DNA of 64,000 nucleotides from a bacterium (GTDB lineage: Bacteria > Bacillota > Bacilli > Lactobacillales > Streptococcaceae): assembly GCA_905221455.1 (NCBI GenBank), contig CAJNDF010000006.1:91784-155783 (forward strand). Reading direction: 5' to 3'. The translations under genes and the position numbers were made by a program. The notes under the pieces were generated by a model, which worked only from the letters and a program-made list of their open reading frames with translations, searched no databases and was not told the origin of the DNA. Shown here one piece after another: positions 57,599 through 64,000 of the stretch (the first letter of the stretch is position 1; each line of letters begins with the position of its first letter).

Positions 57599-58474
57599 CT
57601 ATCCTTTAAATAAAAATAAGATTTCTTTTAACCACCTAGCCGTTTTATTAGAGTATCTGCCTTCTTCTTTCAATTTTATCTCCAAAAAATGCAAATAGTT
57701 AATCAAATCATCAACATAGCTTGTAACCGACATTCCCCTAGCTACAAGAACTGCTAGAAAATTTAAGCGTTGTTGAATGTCACTCCTAATTTTTTCTAAT
57801 TCAAAATGTTTGTATTCGTCATTACTAGTTCGATAGATATAGCTATCTTTATTTATATATACAATTTTATCAGAGATGAGAAACAATTTATACCAAAATT
57901 CCATATCTTCTCCTAAAGTTGTTTCTTCATTGAAACGAATATTCTCCACTCTTACACTTTTAACCAATTTCCCACAAACCGAGCCATATGAATGATCAAA
58001 TGAAGATAATAATTGTAAATTATCAATCAATTCTGGACCTGTAAAAATCTTTTTTTCATATCCTCTTTGAAAAGCATGAAGGTAAAAACAATTATCGTTT
58101 ATATTAAATTGTTTATATGTCGAGACAGTTATATCTGCTCCTTCTTCTAAAAGAGTCGTATATAAAGCTTCTAAATAATCAGAATCTACCCAATCATCCG
58201 AATCAATAAAAGTGATATACTCTCCTTTAGAATATTCAATTCCTAGATTTCGTGCAGAGGATACCCCACCATTTTCTTTTTCAAAATAACGAAAACGAGA
58301 ATCCTTCTCAACATACTCTCTACAAATATCAGCAGAGTTATCTGGTGAACCATCATTTATTAATAAACACTCGAAATTTTGATAAGTCTGCCCCATAATA
58401 CTATCTAAACATTGGCGTAAATAATTTTCAACATTATAAATTGGAACTATAATACTAATTAATTCGTTCTCCAT
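57599..58474 (-). CDS. family 2 glycosyltransferase
   Basis: A 291-residue GT2 enzyme, tandem paralog of the 56708-57592 gene, 6 bases away. Motifs: ISIIVPIYNVENYLRQC, NDGSPDNSA, ENGGVSSARNLGI, DSDDW. The first 130 residues are nearly the same as in the neighbour; differences gather in the C-terminal third, where acceptor choice is usually set. Confidence 0.87.
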   Translation of the reverse strand: MENELISIIVPIYNVENYLRQCLDSIMGQTYQNFECLLINDGSPDNSADICREYVEKDSRFRYFEKENGGVSSARNLGIEYSKGEYITFIDSDDWVDSDYLEALYTTLLEEGADITVSTYKQFNINDNCFYLHAFQRGYEKKIFTGPELIDNLQLLSSFDHSYGSVCGKLVKSVRVENIRFNEETTLGEDMEFWYKLFLISDKIVYINKDSYIYRTSNDEYKHFELEKIRSDIQQRLNFLAVLVARGMSVTSYVDDLINYLHFLEIKLKEEGRYSNKTARWLKEILFLFKG

Positions 58475-58509
58475 ATACTAATCCACCTAGGCTTTTTTAA
58501 ATTTCTTAT

Positions 58510-59388
58510 TTAATCTCTTTTTTTTACACAAAGATTCCCATCATTATAAACCACACTATTTGATGGAATATCATTGCGTATGAGACATCCTGCTCCAATA
58601 ATGGTATTATCACCAATCGTCACTCCTTTTAAAATCGTGACATTACTTCCTATCCAGCAATCTCTTCCAACTCTAATTGGCGCTGTAGTCCACTGCCATT
58701 TTTCGATTGTTTCAGCTGTATAGATATGATCATGGTCGTAAAAACGAACTCCCTCTCCCATCATGGTACCTGAACCGATTTCAATTCTTTCCATACAGTT
58801 AAAACTACAAGAGTTATTGATAAAGACACCATTATGCAGTATTAACTTACCAGAAGAAACATGGAAATTTTCAAAATTTCTACAAATAACATTAGTTCCT
58901 ACAAGCAAGTCAGCCTTATCATCAACTTGAAAAACATTCCAATTACCATCTTGGATGATTTTTTCTTGATGATTGGTGCCTAATCTGACTTCATTCAGAT
59001 ACTCTCTCACTCTAGAAACCAATTTATCTGGTGTACTTGATAGAAAAACTTCCTGACCCTGATTTCCATGGACTGTATTGTCAAAAGCCAAGACCATTTT
59101 ACCAGCCTGCACAAATTTGGAAACAATAGAATCGACTTCCTGAAAATGATTGATATCTAGTAGGAAATCACACATATTCACTAGAAAGTCAATTTGCTGA
59201 ACAGTTGTAACTGTCACGAGACGGACATTATACCTAGACTCCAGTACTTTTATCTTTTCAGAAAACTGTACAGGAGCTGCAATATGAAAACAAATATCTG
59301 GTAAGTTTTCCAAAATGTATTCTAATTGTTCAATCTGATCACTTACAGTTAAGATTAGTGCATCACCTCGCACAGTGTTTTTTCTCAT
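58510..59388 (-). CDS. GtfB-like module fused to a hexapeptide-repeat acetyltransferase
   Basis: A 292-residue protein. Residues about 8-130 match the GtfB C-terminal module strongly (GDALILTVSDQIEQLEYIL against GtfB's RDALILTNSDQIEQVETIV; FLLDINHF against IYLDINHS). Residues about 165-285 form a left-handed beta-helix acetyltransferase, with the catalytic-type histidines in YDHDHIY (near 218-223) and repeats such as VGRDCWIGSNVTILKGVTIG. It lacks any glycosyltransferase domain. It probably O- or N-acetylates a sugar of the adhesin glycan, a second possible acetylation beside Asp2. It overlaps the upstream gene by 4 bases. Confidence 0.88.
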   Translation of the reverse strand: MRKNTVRGDALILTVSDQIEQLEYILENLPDICFHIAAPVQFSEKIKVLESRYNVRLVTVTTVQQIDFLVNMCDFLLDINHFQEVDSIVSKFVQAGKMVLAFDNTVHGNQGQEVFLSSTPDKLVSRVREYLNEVRLGTNHQEKIIQDGNWNVFQVDDKADLLVGTNVICRNFENFHVSSGKLILHNGVFINNSCSFNCMERIEIGSGTMMGEGVRFYDHDHIYTAETIEKWQWTTAPIRVGRDCWIGSNVTILKGVTIGDNTIIGAGCLIRNDIPSNSVVYNDGNLCVKKRD

Positions 59389-61469
59389 CTATTTAACTCT
59401 CTTATTCTCTCTATCATATCTGAAACTTGATCAATCTGATATATCTCTTGATTCGCTTCATACGATTTAGTATTTTCAAAGGCTAAAATTGGTTTACTTT
59501 GAGAAATAAATTGTTCTAATATCTCTACTTCCTTCTCACCATAGTTGATATCTAAAAGGAGCTGACAAGTTTCTACCAATTCTCTATCCAATTCCTCCAA
59601 AGATACTGTTCCAGAATAGACAGTAACGTTTGGATACACAACAAGTCTAGAAAGATTCTCACTAACGATTACTCTTGCTGCAATCTTAAATTGCACTTCT
59701 GGTAAAGCCACTATTAGTGTTTCCAACTGCTCAATTTGATCTGAAGCTGTATAAATCAAACAAGAAAATGGAACTCTTAGTGGATAGAGATGCAATTTTT
59801 TCAGAGAATGTAAATGATGATTTTTTCCCAACTCTGTCCATTCCATATCATGGTAATACCACCAAACATCACGATAGGTTTGTCCAGCATGTACATGCCA
59901 AGGCTTTCTCTCTGATAAATAATGGATGATCCCTGGATATTCTTGCCCATCTGGAAAACTATAGTTTGCGAAACGTTCATGAATGACAATATGATTATTA
60001 TCAAAATCTAGTTCTAGCCATTTATTTTCAAAAAGCATATTTAAAATACTTTGATCAGCCTGATCCACTTTATCATGCCATTCATTGGTTAAATCAATCA
60101 ACTTTTGAGTTATATGCTCTTGCTTCCAAAGAGCATTATTAATCAAGAGAACACCTGCATTAAAGATTTCTCGACAAAAATAGGCTCTGCCTCCAAAATC
60201 TCGAATAGCAGCCAAAGGATAGTCCTGTAAATCTGTAGCAAATAAGCCATCTAGATTTTTTGTTACTACTAAATCGCAGTCTAAATAAAGAGCCTTATCT
60301 TCTTTCACAAAATCAGCCACAAAATAGCGCAAAAAAACAGTATAACTAATATCCGTTTTATAACGTGAAATTTGCTCAGATGTGACCCGGCAATTAATAA
60401 TTTCTGAATCAAACTTTTCTAATCGTTTATTTAATTGTTTCAACCATTCATTAGGAAAATCACTATTAATCAGATAAAACCGAATAGAACGATTATGATA
60501 ACAAATAGACTTGATAGTCGTTAAAACTTGGTCCACATAGCCATAGTTTGCTGCTAGTACAATGGCTTTCTTTTCCCTTTGTTCCTGTCTTGATAACTGA
60601 TTTAAAAGAGTTCTTTTCATTTCAAACTCTTTATACGTTGCTGTATCGGATAAACCACTAGCTTGACCGTTTGCTAGACTGACCTCCAACATCTGACGAT
60701 AAACCGCTAAGTGTTTATCCAGGGGATAACCCATATTAGCTAGTAGAGTGATACGTTCAGACATAGCATCAACTAAGGCGTGCATCCACTTCTCTGTCCA
60801 AATTCTGGAACTACTTCCTTCTCTTTGGCGATATGCGTACAAACCTTTATTTAAATAAACTACTTTATTTACAGATAAGTACATTTTTTGATTAAAGTAA
60901 CCATCTTCGCCGAGTTTCCCTTTATCAAATCGCAGATAATCAAACAATTTCGCTTTATAGAGTTTTCCCCAAACAGATATCAAAGCAAAACTCTTCATTT
61001 CTTGAGACTCATACAAGTTTTCAAAGATAGAAACATTGTCATACATTTTCTCATAATAGGAGTCTCCAAATATATGGAAGTAGTACATTCCCTCAGATTC
61101 ATTAAAAGAATAATAATTTCCAACCGCAATATCAGCCTGATACTCCGTTATTTTTTTATATAGAGTTTCTACATAATCTACTTCAACCCAATCATCCGAA
61201 TCAACAAAGGTCACATAAGATCCTGTCATTCGATCTAATCCCATATTTCTGGCTTCCGATTGACCACCATTTTCTTTTTCAATATAGACAATTCGATTAT
61301 CTTTTTGCGCATACTCTTGACAAATTTCGCCCGAATTATCTGTAGAACCATCATTGATTACAATAATTTCAAGATTTTTATAAGTTTGATTAATTAAACT
61401 ATCCAAACATTTATCTAGGTAATGTTCAACATTATAAACTGGTACAATTACCGTAATTTTTTTATTCAT
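59385..61469 (-). CDS. GT2 / GT8 / GtfB-like module fusion glycosyltransferase
   Basis: A 694-residue protein, first gene of the glycosyltransferase operon. Residues about 1-290: GT2 domain (TVIVPVYNVEHYL, ENGGQSEARNMGL, DSDDW). Residues about 302-560: GT8 domain with LYLDCDLVV (Asp-x-Asp), FNAGVLLIN and HYLSERKPWH. Residues about 573-690: GtfB-like module (CLIYTASDQIEQLETLIVAL, then QLLLDINYGEKEVE). The module is at the C-terminus here, unlike the internal and N-terminal positions in its neighbours. Probably adds two different sugars. Confidence 0.87.
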   Translation of the reverse strand: MNKKITVIVPVYNVEHYLDKCLDSLINQTYKNLEIIVINDGSTDNSGEICQEYAQKDNRIVYIEKENGGQSEARNMGLDRMTGSYVTFVDSDDWVEVDYVETLYKKITEYQADIAVGNYYSFNESEGMYYFHIFGDSYYEKMYDNVSIFENLYESQEMKSFALISVWGKLYKAKLFDYLRFDKGKLGEDGYFNQKMYLSVNKVVYLNKGLYAYRQREGSSSRIWTEKWMHALVDAMSERITLLANMGYPLDKHLAVYRQMLEVSLANGQASGLSDTATYKEFEMKRTLLNQLSRQEQREKKAIVLAANYGYVDQVLTTIKSICYHNRSIRFYLINSDFPNEWLKQLNKRLEKFDSEIINCRVTSEQISRYKTDISYTVFLRYFVADFVKEDKALYLDCDLVVTKNLDGLFATDLQDYPLAAIRDFGGRAYFCREIFNAGVLLINNALWKQEHITQKLIDLTNEWHDKVDQADQSILNMLFENKWLELDFDNNHIVIHERFANYSFPDGQEYPGIIHYLSERKPWHVHAGQTYRDVWWYYHDMEWTELGKNHHLHSLKKLHLYPLRVPFSCLIYTASDQIEQLETLIVALPEVQFKIAARVIVSENLSRLVVYPNVTVYSGTVSLEELDRELVETCQLLLDINYGEKEVEILEQFISQSKPILAFENTKSYEANQEIYQIDQVSDMIERIRELNR

Positions 61470-61490
61470 GGATTATTCTCCTTTCCTACT

Positions 61491-61499
61491 ATTATAACA
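61491..61499 (-). promoter_or_regulatory. extended -10 promoter of the glycosyltransferase operon
   Basis: TGTTATAAT on the minus strand, about 22 bases ahead of the ATG at 61469, followed by an AAAGGAG ribosome site. It sits just after the adhesin terminator, so the glycosyltransferase genes can be expressed separately from the adhesin. Confidence 0.6.
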
Positions 61500-61539
61500 T
61501 TTTTTATGCTATTTTTTCCGTTTCCCTTAACTTTTCAAA

Positions 61540-61578
61540 CATCAAAAATCCCTTGGATGAGTTTTCATCCAAGGGATT
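61540..61578 (-). terminator. terminator of the SRR adhesin gene
   Basis: AATCCCTTGGATGA (61547-61560) and TCATCCAAGGGATT (61565-61578) form a perfect 14-bp stem with a 4-base loop, followed by T on the minus strand. It lies about 47 bases after the adhesin stop codon. Confidence 0.92.
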
Positions 61579-61624
61579 CTTCATAAATCGAAATAATAAT
61601 ACTTTCTATGTATTTTTAATACGA

Positions 61625-64000
61625 TTATTCTTCATCATCACGTTTACGGCGTTTCGCAAACAGACCTAAACCAGTCACAGCTGCCAAAGCTCCAAGGAGT
61701 ACAGATGATTTGGAAGCTTCTGTACCTGTATTCGGCAATTGCTGTCTTGACTTACCTGCTGATTCTGATGGTGTTTCAGAAGATACTGCGTCTATTGATG
61801 CAGATGCACTTGTTGACTCAGACTCAGAGGCTGGTGTGCTTGCACTTGTTGATGCTGAGGTAGACGCTACAGCACTTGTGCTGGCTGAGGTAGATGCTAC
61901 GGCGCTTGTGCTTGCTGAGGTTGACGCTACAGCGCTTGTTGACGCCGATTCTGAAGCTGATGTAGATACAGAAGTGCTAATCGAATCAGAAGCAATCACA
62001 CTAGCAATATCAAGATCACTCTTAGAATGGATTTCAGGCAATCCTTTACTTGTAACTACTGACGCTACGGCGCTTGTTGACGCTGACGTAGAAGCTACTG
62101 CACTTGTTGACGCTGAGGTAGACGCTACGGCACTTGTTGATGCTGAGGTTGATGCTACAGCGCTTGTGCTTGCTGACGTAGACGCTACCGCACTTGTACT
62201 TGCTGAGGTTGATGCTACCGCACTTGTGCTTGCTGAGGTTGATGCTACAGCGCTAGTACTTGCTGACGTAGACGCTACCGCGCTTGTGCTTGCTGACGTA
62301 GACGCTACGGCGCTAGTACTTGCTGAGGTTGAGGCTACGGCACTTGTACTTGCTGAAGTAGACGCTACCGCGCTTGTGCTTGCTGAGGTTGACGCTACGG
62401 CGCTTGTACTTGCTGAGGTTGATGCTACTGCGCTTGTGCTGGCTGACGTAGAGGCTACGGCGCTTGTACTTGCTGATGTAGAGGCTACGGCACTTGTGCT
62501 TGCTGAGGTAGACGCTACAGCACTTGTGCTTGCTGAGGTAGACGCTACGGCACTTGTTGACGCTGAGGTTGAGGCTACAGCACTTGTGCTTGCTGAGGTT
62601 GACGCTACAGCACTTGTGCTTGCTGAGGTTGATGCTACTGCACTTGTGCTTGCTGAGGTAGACGCTACTGCGCTTGTGCTTGCTGAGGTTGACGCTACAG
62701 CACTTGTTGAGGCTGAGGTTGACGCTACAGCGCTTGTTGACGCTGAGGTTGACGCTACAGCGCTAGTACTTGCTGAGGTAGACGCTACAGCACTAGTACT
62801 TGCTGAGGTAGACGCTACGGCGCTTGTGCTGGCTGACGTTGACGCTACCGCACTTGTTGAAGCTGAGGTTGACGCTACCGCACTTGTTGACGCTGAGGTA
62901 GAAGCTACAGCGCTTGTGCTGGCTGAAGTAGAGGCTACGGCACTTGTTGACGCTGAGGTAGACGCTACGGCGCTTGTGCTGGCTGAAGTAGAGGCTACGG
63001 CGCTTGTTGACGCTGAGGTAGACGCTACCGCACTTGTGCTGGCTGACGTAGACGCTACCGCACTTGTGCTGGCTGAGGTTGAGGCTACAGCGCTTGTGCT
63101 GGCTGACGTAGACGCTACAGCGCTTGTTGAAGCTGAGGTAGACGCTACCGCACTTGTTGACGCTGAGGTAGACGCTACCGCACTTGTTGACGCTGAGGTT
63201 GACGCTACAGCGCTTGTGCTTGCCGATGTAGATGCTACCGCACTTGTGCTGGCTGACGTAGACGCTACCGCACTTGTTGATGCTGAGGTAGAGGCTACTG
63301 CACTTGTTGACGCTGACGTAGACGCTACGGCGCTAGTACTTGCTGACGTTGACGCTACCGCACTTGTTGAAGCTGAGGTTGACGCTACCGCACTTGTTGA
63401 CGCTGAGGTTGAGGCTACAGCACTTGTGCTGGCTGAAGTAGAGGCTACGGCGCTTGTTGAAGCTGAGGTTGACGCTACGGCGCTTGTGCTTGCTGATGTA
63501 GACGCTACGGCACTTGTGCTGGCTGAGGTAGATGCTACCGCACTTGTTGACGCTGAGGTTGAGGCTACAGCACTTGTGCTGGCTGAAGTAGAGGCTACGG
63601 CGCTTGTTGAAGCTGAGGTTGACGCTACGGCGCTTGTGCTTGCTGATGTAGACGCTACGGCACTTGTGCTGGCTGAGGTAGATGCTACCGCACTTGTTGA
63701 CGCTGAGGTTGACGCTACGGCGCTTGTGCTGGCTGAGGTAGACGCTACGGCGCTAGTACTTGCTGAGGTAGACGCTACGGCGCTTGTTGATGCTGAGGTT
63801 GAGGCTACAGCGCTAGTACTTGCTGATGTTGATGCTACAGCACTTGTGCTGGCTGACGTAGACGCTACGGCGCTAGTGCTTGCCGATGTAGAGGCTACAG
63901 CACTTGTTGACGCTGACGTAGACGCTACGGCGCTAGTACTTGCTGAGGTAGACGCTACGGCACTTGTTGAGGCTGACGTAGATGCTACTGCGCTTGTACT
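61625..64000 (-). CDS. serine-rich-repeat adhesin, LPXTG-anchored (C-terminal part only)
   Basis: The frame is open from the stop at 61625 to the window edge: 791 residues with no start, so signal peptide and binding region lie beyond 64000. It is made of about 64 units of [10 protein letters not shown], then a short non-repeat island (about 61990-62058 in [22 protein letters not shown]), a second Ser-rich stretch, and the wall anchor LPNTG with hydrophobic helix and KRRKRDDEE tail. It is the expected cargo of GtfA/B and SecA2/Y2; the locus position matches PsrP of S. pneumoniae, but the repeat differs from the PsrP repeats I recall, so I give no symbol. Confidence 0.93.
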   Translation of the reverse strand, partial: STSAVASTSASTSAVASTSASTSAVASTSASTSAVASTSASTSAVASTSASTSAVASTSASTSAVASTSASTSAVASTSASTSAVASTSASTSAVASTSASTSAVASTSASTSAVASTSASTSAVASTSASTSAVASTSASTSAVASTSASTSAVASTSASTSAVASTSASTSAVASTSASTSAVASTSASTSAVASTSASTSAVASTSASTSAVASTSASTSAVASTSASTSAVASTSASTSAVASTSASTSAVASTSASTSAVASTSASTSAVASTSASTSAVASTSASTSAVASTSASTSAVASTSASTSAVASTSASTSAVASTSASTSAVASTSASTSAVASTSASTSAVASTSASTSAVASTSASTSAVASTSASTSAVASTSASTSAVASTSASTSAVASTSASTSAVASTSASTSAVASTSASTSAVASTSASTSAVASTSASTSAVASTSASTSAVASTSASTSAVASTSASTSAVASTSASTSAVASTSASTSAVASTSASTSAVASTSASTSAVASTSASTSAVASTSASTSAVASTSASTSAVASTSASTSAVASTSASTSAVASTSASTSAVASTSASTSAVASTSASTSAVASTSASTSAVASTSASTSAVASTSASTSAVASTSASTSAVASVVTSKGLPEIHSKSDLDIASVIASDSISTSVSTSASESASTSAVASTSASTSAVASTSASTSAVASTSASTSASTPASESESTSASASIDAVSSETPSESAGKSRQQLPNTGTEASKSSVLLGALAAVTGLGLFAKRRKRDDEE
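62060..64000 (-). repeat. 30-bp coding tandem repeats, about 64 copies
   Basis: Period exactly 30 bp, kept in phase without an indel to the window edge. Each unit encodes [10 protein letters not shown] (in rotation); every unit I read is the same at protein level. The DNA varies at synonymous sites: the Ser codon in the third position group is AGC or TCA, and Ala, Thr and Val-Ala codons also vary. The tract continues beyond the right edge. Confidence 0.95.
63391..63690 (-). repeat. perfect 150-bp tandem duplication inside the repeat tract
   Basis: Bases 63391-63540 are the same as 63541-63690 across five 30-bp units that differ from one another at synonymous sites. The match continues into about 20 bases of the next unit. 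This is a recent slip or unequal recombination event of five units. Confidence 0.85.

Noticed and set aside
61625..62041. A separate 138-residue protein starting at a TTG near 62041
   Set aside because: The frame is open without a stop up to the window edge and continues the same repeats; the TTG is internal.
62060..64000. Regular 30-bp repeats that could suggest a CRISPR array
   Set aside because: There are no spacers; the units are contiguous, in frame, and encode the Ser-rich repeats of an anchored adhesin.

Overview
The window is chromosomal DNA from a mitis-group Streptococcus close to S. pneumoniae and S. mitis. The evidence is two BOX elements, pneumococcal-type StkP/PhpP and YefM-YoeB proteins, and a gene order from scrK to the accessory-Sec island that matches, from memory, the pneumococcal order around the psrP island. 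StkP with three rather than four PASTA repeats and the particular glycosyltransferase set suggest a commensal or divergent lineage rather than a standard pneumococcus; I cannot fix the species.

Layout. 1-4210: a leftward group led by a type I restriction subunit (HsdR), followed by a tandem-repeat tract, a small membrane protein and a partial hypothetical gene; no HsdM or HsdS is visible. 4358-10721: a TVP38/DedA-like membrane protein, then the sucrose genes (scrK, scrA leftward; scrB, scrR rightward) around a divergent control region. 10911-14680: mevalonate genes mvaA/mvaS and a split ThrE-type exporter. 14769-23103: one long leftward housekeeping operon gmk-rpoZ-priA-fmt-rsmB-phpP-stkP. 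23348-24160: an AT-rich rightward cargo gene (Jag-N domain, membrane helix, Ser/Thr linker, DUF4839-like domain) between gmk and rny. 24231-34579: rny, the yefM-yoeB toxin-antitoxin pair with a clear operator, tmcAL, a methyltransferase, rsfS, an isochorismatase-like hydrolase, yqeK, nadD, yhbY, yqeH, yqeG, a corA gene broken by a nonsense codon, and a small MscS-like gene. 34731-37063: sstT and a FUSC-family protein, separated by a BOX element.

37114-64000 is the highlight: a leftward island that makes, glycosylates and exports a serine-rich-repeat (SRR) adhesin. From the right edge it holds the C-terminal 791 residues of the adhesin (about 64 copies of a 10-residue [10 protein letters not shown] repeat and an LPNTG anchor), ten glycan-modifying ORFs with about 13 glycosyltransferase domains plus an acetyltransferase, then secY2, asp1, asp2, asp3, secA2, gtfA, gtfB, asp4 and asp5. 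GtfA/GtfB should add the first GlcNAc, the other enzymes extend the glycan, and SecA2/SecY2/Asp1-5 export the product for sortase anchoring.

The most novel signal is a module of about 120 residues, resembling the C-terminal part of GtfB, that recurs in four other proteins of the island fused to different catalytic domains (GT8, GT-D, Gtf3-like, hexapeptide acetyltransferase). It looks like a shared acceptor-binding or docking unit for a glycan-assembly line. Other notable points are the Jag-N/DUF4839 protein, the truncated CorA, StkP domain rearrangement, 42-bp palindromic tandem repeats below hsdR, and a perfect 150-bp tandem duplication in the adhesin repeats.
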